A stretch of 64,000 nucleotides of DNA. It comes from Leguminivora glycinivorella. Taxonomy: Eukaryota; Arthropoda; Insecta; Lepidoptera; Tortricidae. Shown here in pieces: positions 33,255 through 41,970 of this stretch. Every line of letters starts with the position of its first letter. Positions within the stretch are counted from its first letter, which is position 1. Both the position numbers and the translations under genes were made by a program. The notes beneath the pieces are model-generated. The model had not been told where the DNA came from and searched no databases. It saw nothing but the letters and a program-made list of their open reading frames with translations. The DNA lies in NCBI RefSeq assembly GCF_023078275.1, contig NC_062990.1, positions 4,045,549 to 4,109,548 on the forward strand, written 5' to 3'.

Positions 33255-33400
33255 GAAACTAGAAAAATATAGAGAGCGCTCGAGCGCGAGTAGCTACTTG
33301 CGCCGGCAGCGGCGCGGCTGTGTGCGTGCGCCGCGCGCACGCACACAGGGCCTCTCTGTGGGTTCCACCCCCGTCAGCGCGACGGCGATAAAGACTTAAA
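33255..33400. other. Local GC-rich, CpG-dense patch
   Basis: A GC-rich stretch with GAGCGCTCGAGCGCG, CCGGCAGCGGCGCGG and an inverted pair GTGTGCGTGCG / CGCACGCACAC stands out from its AT-rich surroundings. I found no gene in it. It could be a promoter remnant or part of a repeat. Confidence 0.4.
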
Positions 33401-33479
33401 AATCTCAAATTTGAATTCGTGCTTCGGTATCGTATCCTCTTAATGGTCAATTTTTTTTCGATAAATCTACTTAATAACA

Positions 33480-33560
33480 CTAGTTTATTTAACTGAAATT
33501 CCCAAATTGAAATGGGGACTCCTTTCCATTTTAGCATTGTCGCTCCCGTAGCGTCTTAAT
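33480..33560 (+). repeat. Short dispersed repeat R3, copy 1
   Basis: AACTGAAATTCCCAAATTGA, ATGGGGACTCCTTTCCATTT and GCATTGTCGCTCC recur inverted at 45255-45325. Confidence 0.6.
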
Positions 33561-33562
33561 AG

Positions 33563-34000
33563 TTATTTGTTATACGAAATTAGGTGCAAAGTTGTATTTT
33601 AACGCCGAGTGAGGAATTGAAAAACGAGCAAGTGATAGGATTCTATAATTGAATAAGTTCAAAGAATATAATCCTGAACTTGGCGAGTTTTTCAACACAC
33701 GAGAAATCAATTACATTTGTGTCGTTTAACTTCAAACTGAGGTAAATCTATTCTGCCGTAAGGTTGATTCTTTTTCAGATTATATTTATTATTTATAGTT
33801 ATACATAATCAACCTTATAGCAGAATGGATTTACCCGAGTTTGAAGTTAAGCTACACATTTGCACCCGAGTGTAACACAAAACTTCCCCTCACTATAGCG
33901 AGGAAAGTACAACGCAAAGAAAGCGTTGAGTAGTTCCACAAATGGTAAATCTTCATCGCTAGACAAAATACTTCAACTAAAAAAAAAAAAAAAAAAAACT
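33563..34000 (+). repeat. Dispersed repeat family R2, copy 3, with nested MITE
   Basis: R2 landmarks (GCAAAGTTGTATTTTAACGC, ACGAGCAAGTG, CACCCGAGTGTAACAC, CACTATAGCGAGGAAAGTAC) are interrupted at 33719-33857 by a MITE. An oligo(A) run ends it at about 33980-33998. Confidence 0.8.
33719..33857. mobile_element. MITE (GTGTCG... termini), copy 2, nested in R2
   Basis: GTGTCGTTTAACTTCAAAC faces GTTTGAAGTTAAGCTACAC. Flanked by ATTT at 33715-33718 and 33858-33861. Removing it restores the normal R2 phrase ACATTTGCACCCGAG, which confirms the boundaries and the 4-bp duplication. Confidence 0.85.
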
Positions 34001-34084
34001 ATCAATATCATAACAAATACGAACGAAAAGAGAAATACGAAGGAAAAGCTTTATTTAAATTTTAACTTTATACCCAACTAACGA

Positions 34085-34262
34085 CCCGCCCCGGCTTCGC
34101 ACGGGTACTATACCTACATGTAGACCTTCCTCTAGAATCAGTGTATCTATTTAAAAAAACCGCATCAAAATCCGTTGCGTATTTTTAAAGATTTAAGCAT
34201 ACATAGGGACATAGGGACAGAGATAACGATTTTGTTTTATACTATGTAGTAAAGCTGGCTTT
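34085..34262 (+). repeat. Common dispersed repeat (CCCGCCCCGGCTTCGCACGG)
   Basis: CCCGCCCCGGCTTCGCACGG, then AAAACCGCATCAAAATCCGT, AAAGATTTAAGCATACATAG and ATACTATGTAGTAAAG: the form of a very widespread lepidopteran interspersed element. 34263-34704 holds no supported gene. Confidence 0.6.
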
Positions 34263-34704
34263 GGCGTAATTATGCTAAATTAATTTGATTAAAAGATACA
34301 GTTAATATTTTTCTCGTGATAGTATGGTGAAAAATATTTGTGTTTATTATTACATATAAATACATACCCATGAGTAATTATTTGTTTTATAGAAGTTCCC
34401 TATATACTAACCCGTACTTGAATTCTGATACTCATTTATTTATAATCTTATTGTTATATAAATATTATATAGGTAAGTATGTAATATACAGGAACACGAT
34501 ATTTAATAAAATGTAAACATACAAAATAAATCGTTCTTACTGGAATTTGCAAGAACAATACCAAAAATTAAATTTTGGAAATCATTATGACGAGGACAAC
34601 TGGACTGAAGCAGTAAGATTGAAAAGCGATTTATGTAAACTACAAAAACCTATCTATAGCGCCATCTAAATTACGCGCAGAGACATCTAGCGGAAAATCT
34701 TGGA

Positions 34705-34938
34705 ACTAAGCTTCCTTAGTAACACCAAAGACATATGTAACTCCGAATAGACGGATGAAGTCAAAGAAAAAAAAGTACCTCAAAGGCCTAGAGAAAAAGG
34801 TACGGTGGCCTAGACAGCGTTATACTTTTGGGGAACGCTCGGCTAGATGGTGCTAATATTAATATTTGACATTTTAACACATATCAAGCTAACAATATGG
34901 GCCAAATTGTCAAAACTGAGGTTCAAAAGTTTTAAGCT
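34705..34938 (-). repeat. Dispersed repeat family R1, copy 2 (inverted)
   Basis: Reverse complement of the 4134 copy: ACCAAAGACATATGTAACTC at the left, TTGACATTTTAACACATATC and AATTGTCAAAACTGAGGTTC at the right. Confidence 0.75.
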
Positions 34939-34956
34939 TAAATATTAAATATTTTT

Positions 34957-35206
34957 AAATATTATAGGACATTCTTACACAGATTGACTGAGCCCCACGG
35001 TAAGCTCAAGATGGCGTGTGTTGCAGGTACTCAGACAACGATATACATAATATACAAATACTTATATACATAGAAAATATCCATGACTCAGGAAAAAATA
35101 TCTGTGCTCATCAGCATCACACAAATAAATGCCCTTACCGAGATTCGAACGCGGGACCGCGGCGTAGCAGGCAGGGTCACTACGCGTTAGGCCAGACGGG
35201 TCGTCA
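34957..35206 (-). mobile_element. tRNA-derived SINE, copy 4 (inverted)
   Basis: Same body as copy 2 (CACAGATTGACTGAGCCCC, CTCAGACAACGATATA) and an inverted tRNA head ending at GTCGTCAATGG. The B box is mutated (GATTCGAACGC). Confidence 0.83.
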
Positions 35207-35884
35207 ATGGCAGACTATGCACTGTAATTACACATTTTGCTTTGACAGTAACTCTCTATAATACTTGATCCTCTTTGGTAACACGCCTTGTTAGATAACC
35301 CCCTGTACTCTGGAAATGAGTACATGGATTTGAATTTTTAATGACCGATGATACTATGATACCTATATTTCTATGTTATATAATATTTTCTTGCTTCGTG
35401 ATAATTTCATGATATTGTAACTTAATTTATTAATTTTATTTAGCTTGGCATGTGTATTTTCTTTCTTTGTAAATGACGATCCTTATGATTGGGAGACTCA
35501 ATTATTTTTATTTGGAATCTATTATGTAATTTTTGACGATCATGATGAGAAGATAAACATAATTTTGACATGTAGCATATTTATAGTGTAATTTTTATCA
35601 AGAAATAAAGAAATCTAATCTAATCTAATAATACTTACCTACATTACGGTGCCGTGTTTTTCTATCTATGAATTCTGTCGATACCTAGAGATTTTTTGTT
35701 AAGAAACTTCACAGGTTTTAGGCCTTCAATTCTTATCATTTTCAGCGAAAATCGCACCATCTTCAAGCCGAGACGGCTCAAGACGCATTGACCCAAATGC
35801 AGCGCGCTTATGCACTTGTGCCCGATCCCGCACCGCGTAGCCAAATGCACAACCGCTTACGATAGTATGGCTAGCATACACGTA
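35207..35884 (+). repeat. Intergenic with a LINE 3' tail at about 35480-35628
   Basis: GATTGGGAGACTCAATTATT, GACGATCATGATGAGAAGAT, AAATAAAGAAATC and TCTAA repeats mark a LINE 3' end. No gene supported in the rest. Confidence 0.5.
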
Positions 35885-36474
35885 CAGTCAGCTGCAGAGA
35901 AAAGTAGACCCCCTGCCATATGCTGCGGTGGTGCGCACCGTGTCACGCAGAAATTCGCCACTTCTTCGTGCCCTAACACAACTGAATGCGCTCCCCGTGT
36001 GCGCTCCTGACATCAGCACCCGAGTGTGATGTGTTTGCGTGGGGATGGGCAGCAGTGTGTGCAAGGAATGCCTGCGATTTTGTGAAGGGATGGATAATAG
36101 GTGCTCCACTGTAGAAATGTAATTTATTTATCAAATGTTAATTTATTTAAATTGTATTGTAATCACATTATTGAATTGTATTCTATTTAAAAAATATTTA
36201 AATTATTTTTTAAAAAATTGTGAATTGTATTTTATTGAATTGAATTGTATTTTGGTATGATCATACTATAATTCTTTAAATTGTAATTTTTCATATTTAT
36301 CTTATCCTATTTTTATTGTATTGAATGTTGTTGTATTTGTAATTTAAATTATGTCATTATTATTGTCTGCATGGCGCATTAGTTTGTCACTGTTAATGTC
36401 ATGTATATGTGTTCTATTAAATAAATAAATATTAATTTGTATGCAAGGGGTCTACTTTTCTCTGCAGCTCACTG
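35885..36474. mobile_element. mariner-like non-autonomous element (590 bp), TA duplication
   Basis: Left CAGTCAGCTGCAGAGAAAAG plus TAGACCCC and right GGGGTCTACTTTTCTCTGCA plus GCTCACTG form 28-bp inverted ends with one mismatch. TA flanks at 35883-35884 and 36475-36476. The left third is GC-richer; the right two thirds are extremely AT-rich. No transposase frame found. Confidence 0.83.
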
Positions 36475-36507
36475 TACAAGTAGGGGCACGTATAAGTTTA
36501 GCGCTGA

Positions 36508-36652
36508 CGGCTCAGCCACGACATTGGTCTAAGCGCGACAGCGGCGAGCGGCGGCCATACATTGAAGCGAGACACAGCGATGGGACTTTTCATTCGCACG
36601 TATGGCTGCCGCTCGCCGCTGCCGCGCTTAGACCAATGTCGTGGCTGGGCCG
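36508..36652. mobile_element. 145-bp PIF/Harbinger-type MITE, copy 2
   Basis: Nearly identical to 10652-10796, with the same length and ends. Flanks are TGA at 36505-36507 and 36653-36655. Confidence 0.85.
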
Positions 36653-36689
36653 TGACCGTTATAGGGAGCTTGACCGTTCTTAAAATAAT

Positions 36690-37070
36690 AGTTATTTATT
36701 TTACAAGGGCGCAAAGTTGTTGTTTAACCGCACGTGCCAAAATTGATAACCGAGCTAGCGAAAGATTCCAATATTGCGAGGGTTTCAAGGCCGGAAGGTT
36801 AAACAAACTTTGCCACCGAGTGAAACACATTTTTTTTTACTACACCAACACCAACAAAATATTGACTATAAAACATCAGACTAAATCAAATCCATTAATT
36901 TGTTCAATATTTATTATTCCAAATTATCATTTATAGGTAACCAGCCAGCTTAAGACATCAAGTCAAAATTTGTATGAAATTACTTTGCCCCCTTGTGGAT
37001 AAAATGCAATTTTGCTATCTGTTTTCGAATAGCAAAGAGAGCCTTTACCAGTTGGTGTGGTGAAATATAT
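36690..37070 (+). repeat. Dispersed repeat family R2, copy 4 (diverged)
   Basis: Retains TACAAGGGCGCAAAGTTGT, CCGAGCTAGCGAAAG, CTTTGCCACCGAGTGAAACA and TTGCCCCCTTGTGGATAAAA. More diverged than the other three. 37071-37433 has no supported gene. Confidence 0.65.
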
Positions 37071-37433
37071 TTTATACCATACTTGAAATAAAGCATCAGA
37101 TAATTATAAGAAAAACATGTACAGAAGTTATTTTTAAATCCAATGTCTCTTTAATAAGTTAGGTAGAAAAATATAAAATAACTGAATTGACCGTGACGTC
37201 ACTCAATTCGATTTCATATTAATTCCATATTAGAAAGTCGTTAAATTCATTTTCACAGTTCTTAAAAAGAAGCTGATTTGACTAGGAGGCAACCTATTGT
37301 GTAGAAGTGTCAGGGGGATTACAGGGGGTGAAGGGTATGCGTCCCCATGCGCATTTATCCCATCCACATTTCACTCAGCGCTAAACTTAATACGTGCCGC
37401 TATTTGTACGGATTTGTATACCGGGATATGACT

Positions 37434-37665
37434 GTGATTACCTTTTTAATTTTTATCGAGCTCCCGATATTTCGACGCAGTTGTATGCATCACGATCACG
37501 GAAAACTGAAGCAGGCGGGTGGATGCCATAGTTGCGTAGACAGCGCGCGATCTACCCTCCTTCGCGCGCGTCGGCTGTGTTCACTTTCAGCGTTATGATG
37601 CATGCAACTGCGTCGAAATATCGGGAGCTCGACAAAAATCAAAAAGATAATCACGGTTTAAAACC
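37434..37665. repeat. Penelope-type inverted terminal repeats (~65-bp arms)
   Basis: ATCGAGCTCCCGATATTTCG, ACGCAGTTGTATGCATCACG at the left faces CATGCAACTGCGTCGAAATA, TCGGGAGCTCGACAAAAATC at the right. The phrase matches Penelope-like element ends. No coding part remains between the arms. Confidence 0.65.
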
Positions 37666-37871
37666 CGGTCAGTATAAGTCTAATGAAAATAACCGCGAAT
37701 CATTCAAAACTCTCACTGTCCGAAATTTGTCCGCGGACAGATACCCGGCGGACAAATTTGTGTCTAATTTTTTCCACAGACTGGACGGATGTGTCTGCCA
37801 GACACGACACATCTGTTAGGCAGATCCGACGGAAAAATCCTTACGTGTATGGCTAGCTGATACTTCTTTAT

Positions 37872-38035
37872 AAATAAATATTATAGGACATTCTTACACA
37901 GATTGACTGAGTCCCACGCTCAAAAAGGCTTGTGTTGCAGGTACTCAGACAACGATATATATAATATACAAATACTTACATACATAGAAAACATCCATGA
38001 CTCAGGAACAAATGTCTGTGCTCAACACAAATACC
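37872..38035 (-). mobile_element. tRNA-derived SINE, copy 5 (head missing)
   Basis: Body only (CACAGATTGACTGAGTCCC to CAAATGTCTGTGCTCAACAC). The tRNA head is absent and replaced by a fragment of the inverted-repeat family seen at 12640-13225 (38055-38150: CTATCTCTATCGCTCTTCCG). Confidence 0.78.
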
Positions 38036-38149
38036 GTTATAGTAGCTAGCTATCTCTATCGCTCTTCCGTATTGGCGCGACAGAGCCAGACTGAGTTTCA
38101 GTCAGCGTCTACCGTCAACGATTGTCATTTCGGCTAAGCCGGCAGTTGA

Positions 38150-38867
38150 GGTTTCGACGCGAAAAGAAAATGGCCACTTGTCTTTGCCGCAACTGGAGGG
38201 ACATTGAAAATAAGTCACTTTTCTTTCGTACTATTTTACCCGACTTTAGCTTAAATACTTCCGCCATTTATTTGTAGGTACCTGTGTTTATGGATACAAC
38301 GACTTTACCCAATATCATGGTAGATGGCGCTGTACCGAGAACGCTGATTTCTACATCGCGCTAAAGTAATTTTTATAAAGATCGTATATAAGGATTGGAG
38401 ATAGTTGGTATATGTAATATAGGTATTACTAACGTCTAGGTTTGTAAAATATCGTATTTTGTTGTAAATTACTCCCTGTGTATATACAGTAGGGTGCATT
38501 GGGGTAATTTCGAAAGTAGTCCAATTTCAAAAGTCACATAAAAATCACCATTATTTCCATCATTTCAAGATTCCCCTTTCGAAATTACCCAAGCATTTCT
38601 GTGACTCGAAATTACCCGAATGCACTTACTAAATTCCCAGACTAAAATAGTTGTTGGTCATTAGGAGCTGAAGTCTAAAGTTTTCGAACTATGACAATAA
38701 GCAAACCCATTAAAGGAATAAACTATGTAAAACTTAATGTACCTATACGAAAGCTTAACCCTTTACTGCATGATGTTGAACTCGAATGAGGATTACTAAA
38801 GTTAAAATTTCAACACATGTTTTTATCCATATAAATTTACAAACGTACAAATGTACAAACTTTTCGG
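38150..38867. repeat. Intergenic with a MITE-like repeat at about 38487-38640
   Basis: CAGTAGGGTGCATTGGGGTA with TTTCGAAA and later TTCGAAATTACCC in inverted sense suggest a short inverted-repeat element. Otherwise nothing recognised. Confidence 0.45.
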
Positions 38868-39060
38868 CCCATATTCTTAGCTTGATATGTGTTAAAATGT
38901 CAAATATTAATATTAGAGCCATCTAGCCCAGCGTCCCCCAAAGGTGTATCGTCAATATCGCCATCTAGGTCACCGTACTTATTTCTATATGGTTTTGAGG
39001 TACGTTTTTATCTTAGACATTATCAGTCTACACGGAGTTACATATGTCTTTGGTTTTAAA
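38868..39060 (+). repeat. Dispersed repeat family R1, copy 3
   Basis: CTTGATATGTGTTAAAATGT, GAGCCATCTAGCCCAGCGTC and GGAGTTACATATGTCTTTGG match the copies at 4134 and 34705. Confidence 0.73.
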
Positions 39061-39611
39061 CCAGTGAGATCCTTGTTTTATTAAAGACAAGAATGCAGCG
39101 AAATTGCACCAGCGGCAAGTATTAGCGACAAACGACAGAGCAGGTGCGCAGTTTATGGATCGTTCAGCTTCACAAGCTATGCTGGATCCACACCGTCGAG
39201 GGAAAACGCGACTTTTAGTTAATTTGAAGTTGCAAGTTAGAACAAGACAGATTAAGAGAGCAGTTGTTGGATCGTTGAGCTTGACAAACTTTGCTGGATC
39301 CACACCGGTGCAAGAAAACGCAGCGTTTTAAGTACTAATTAACATAAAAACTGCTATAATATTAATTTTAGTTCAAAGACCGTTCAGCATTATGGGTAGT
39401 GTTGGATCTATACCGGCGGAGAAAACGCAAGGTTTCGTTGCTAATATTAATAGATTTGCACGTTAGCAAGTATTAATGACAAACGACAGAGCAGGTGCAG
39501 TTTATGAATCGTTCAACTCCACAAGCTATGCTGGATCCACACCGACGAGGGAAAACGCGGCTTCACTGCTTAAATTTAAAGAACAAACTTAAAACTTAGG
39601 TATTTGTTATG

Positions 39612-40172
39612 TTTTTAGGGTTCCGTAGTCAACTAGGAACCCTTATAGTTTCGCCATGTCTGTCTGTCCGTCCGTCCGTCCGTCCGTCCGTCCGTCCGTC
39701 CGTCCGCGGATAATCTCAGTAATCATTAGTACTAGAAAGCTGAAATTTGGTACCAATATGTATATCAATCACGCCAACAAAGTGCAAAAATAAAAAATGG
39801 AAAAAAATGTTTTATTAGGGTACCCCCCCTACATGTAAAGTGGGGGCTGATATTTTTTTTCATTCCGACCCCAACGTGTGATATATTGTTGGATAGGTAT
39901 TTAAAAATGAATAAGGGTTTACTAAGATGGTTTTTTGATAATATTAATATTTTCGGAAATAATCGCTCCTAAAGGAAAAAAAAGTGCGTCCCCCCCCCTC
40001 TAACTTTTGAACCATATGTTTAAAAAATATGAAAAAAATCATAAAAGTAGAACTTTATAAAGACTTTCTAGGAAAATTGTTTTGAACTTGATAGGTCCAG
40101 TAGTTTTTGAGAAAAATACGGAAAACTACGGAACCCTACACTGAGCGTGGCCCGACACGCTCTTGGCCGGTT
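39612..40172 (+). mobile_element. Lepidopteran GGGTTCCGTAG repeat (non-autonomous)
   Basis: Starts TTTTAGGGTTCCGTAGTCAA, contains CTGTCTGTCCGTCC with about nine CCGT repeats, and ends TACGGAACCCTACACTGAGC, then CGCTCTTGGCCGG. Inverted GGTTCCGTA ends frame the core. A very common moth/butterfly repeat style, recognised from memory. Confidence 0.7.
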
Positions 40173-40244
40173 TTTATTAAGGGTTTTATAGTACCAAAAT
40201 CTGCAAAATCATACGAAGTTGTGAGTTTTCTCTACATAAATGAT

Positions 40245-40497
40245 CATCCATACTAATATTATAAATGGGAAAGTGTGTGTGTCTGTTTGTTTGTCCGTCT
40301 TTCACGGCAAAACGGAGCGACGAATTGACATAATTTTTAGAGGAGATAGTTGAAGGGATGTAGAGTGACATATGCTACTTTTTGTCTCTTTCTAATGCCC
40401 CACTTCCCTAAAATGGGGGTGGAAGTTTGTATGGAGAGTTCCGTAATTTTCTAATTTAACGCTATCAAAGCCGCGGGCAAAAGCTACTGTTATCATA
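40245..40497 (+). mobile_element. Helitron-like non-autonomous repeat
   Basis: Begins TCATCCATACTAATATTATA, contains GTGTGTGTCTGTTTGTTTG, GGTGGAAGTTTGTATGGAG and ends GCCGCGGGCAAAAGCTA. The start TC...ACTAATATTATAAA and the CAAAAGCTA end are hallmarks of lepidopteran Helitron relatives. No replication protein present. Confidence 0.65.
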
Positions 40498-40620
40498 TAG
40501 TAAGTATTAGCACAGTGACAAACGACAGAACAGGTGCGCACTTTATGGATCGTTCAGCTTCAAAAGCTATGCTGGATCCACACTGGCGAGGTAAAACGTG
40601 GCTTTTCGTTGCTAATATTT

Positions 40621-41092
40621 ACAGAATAACCTTGAAACTTGTTTGCTTTTCTTAAATGTTTTATAGTACCTACCATAATCTGGAAGAAACATATATGATA
40701 TTGAGTTAATTATTGAATCAACGGTTGTGTGTTAAATGAGTAAGTTACTTATATATTCGTATCCCGCTGTTTTTAACCAAGTGGAGCGCCAGCATTACAT
40801 GAATCAAGCACCAAAGGTTGGCAATCTACGCTCGTAGACTGGCAATCGATATTGTATGCGGATCGTTTGAAAGAATCGACAACTTTTGGTGCACTTTATT
40901 AAATATATTCTTGTTAAACATATTATGTATGTTGTAAGTAAAGTAAAGTAACATTCTTAAATGAGATAATAGCCTTAGATAAGTATTTTGAGTATCTTAC
41001 AATGCATTTTATTTTAAAAGGTTTTCAATCAATTTTTAAGGGTTTGTCGATGATTTCGCCAAGTTCACAGTTTAGGAAGTCATGCGTTTTTA
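40621..41092. other. Intergenic, no gene seen
   Basis: AT-rich with nothing that I can support as a feature. Confidence 0.5.
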
Positions 41093-41534
41093 ACCGACTT
41101 CAAAAAAGGAGGAGGTTCTCAATTCGACTGAATGTTTTTTTTTTTGTTTTTTTTTTTATTTATTTTTTGTATGTATGTTACTCGATATCTCCGAGAATTG
41201 TGGACCGATTTTCAAAATTTTTTTTTGATCATACGGGTATAACCCCGAGATGGTCCCATTGGCACCAAGTCGGGGTCTGATGATGGAATCCTGGAGAAAT
41301 CGAGGGAACTCTTCAAATGTTATAGGCACATGTAATGGTTTTAGTGTATTTTTCAAAGGGACACCAGTATTTACGCCTGATGGTAATAATTTTATGTGGC
41401 TGAGCTGATGATGGAAGGTCAACTCCTCAATGGTTAGGAGTTAAAGGATAATTCTTTCACTAGTGTGCATATATTCGGACTGATACATATAATATCAATA
41501 GGAACCACTAAAAATCAACAAATAAATAAACTTT
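41093..41534 (+). repeat. Dispersed repeat beginning AACCGACTTCAAAAAAGGAG
   Basis: AACCGACTTCAAAAAAGGAG, GAGGTTCTCAATTCGACTG, ATGTTACTCGATATCTCCGA and GGTCTGATGATGGAATCCTG are landmarks of a widespread lepidopteran element. CTGATGATGGA occurs twice (41276 and 41404), echoing the 120-bp satellite at 4995. It runs into the foldback repeat. Confidence 0.65.
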
Positions 41535-41912
41535 TTAACAAAAAATAAAACCGCCTTCAAAAATAAGCGCGTTACAAAACACGGAGAAACTAAAAAGCAA
41601 AAAATAATAAACCTTTGAATTCAGATTTCTTATCGTATTGCAATAATCTAAACATCCAAATTATAAACAAATCAATTATTTTTGGAGTCGGTACCAGCCT
41701 GTGTATGGTTGGGTGGGGCAAACAGGCAATAGCAAGGCGATGAACAGGTCTGGTACCGACTACAAAAATAATTGATTTGTTTATAATTTGGATGTTTAGA
41801 TTATTGCAATACGATAAGAAATCTGAATTCAAAGGTTTATTATTTTCTGCTTTTTAGTTTCTCCGTGTTTTGTAACGCGCTTATTTTTGAAGGCGGTTTT
41901 ATTTTTTGTTAA
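41535..41912. repeat. Long foldback repeat (166-bp arms, ~46-bp loop)
   Basis: Positions 41535-41700 and 41747-41912 are near-perfect reverse complements (for example GAATTCAGATTTCTTATCGT against its complement). The loop holds GTGTATGGTTGGGTGGGGCA. The open frame at 41590-41832 lies wholly in the arms and is not a gene. The structure would form a long hairpin RNA if transcribed. Confidence 0.92.
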
Positions 41913-41970
41913 TTTGAAGACAATTGGCCGCTGAGCCCTGCGTTTATTTATTTTTGGTGCAGTACCCATA

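Larger units (their letters stand above)
39095..40620 (+). repeat. Degenerate ~110-bp tandem array split by two transposon insertions
   Basis: The motif GATCGTTCAGCTTCACAAGC, TATGCTGGATCCACACCG, then GAGGGAAAACGCG recurs at about 39158, 39270, 39385 (degraded), 39508 and, after a 0.9-kb gap, 40548. The gap is filled by two interspersed elements (39612-40172 and 40245-40497), so the array was continuous before they arrived. The open frame at 39104-39331 is a repeat artefact. Confidence 0.8.

Noticed and set aside
41590..41832. 80-residue minus-strand protein
   Set aside because: Lies entirely in the arms and loop of a foldback repeat.
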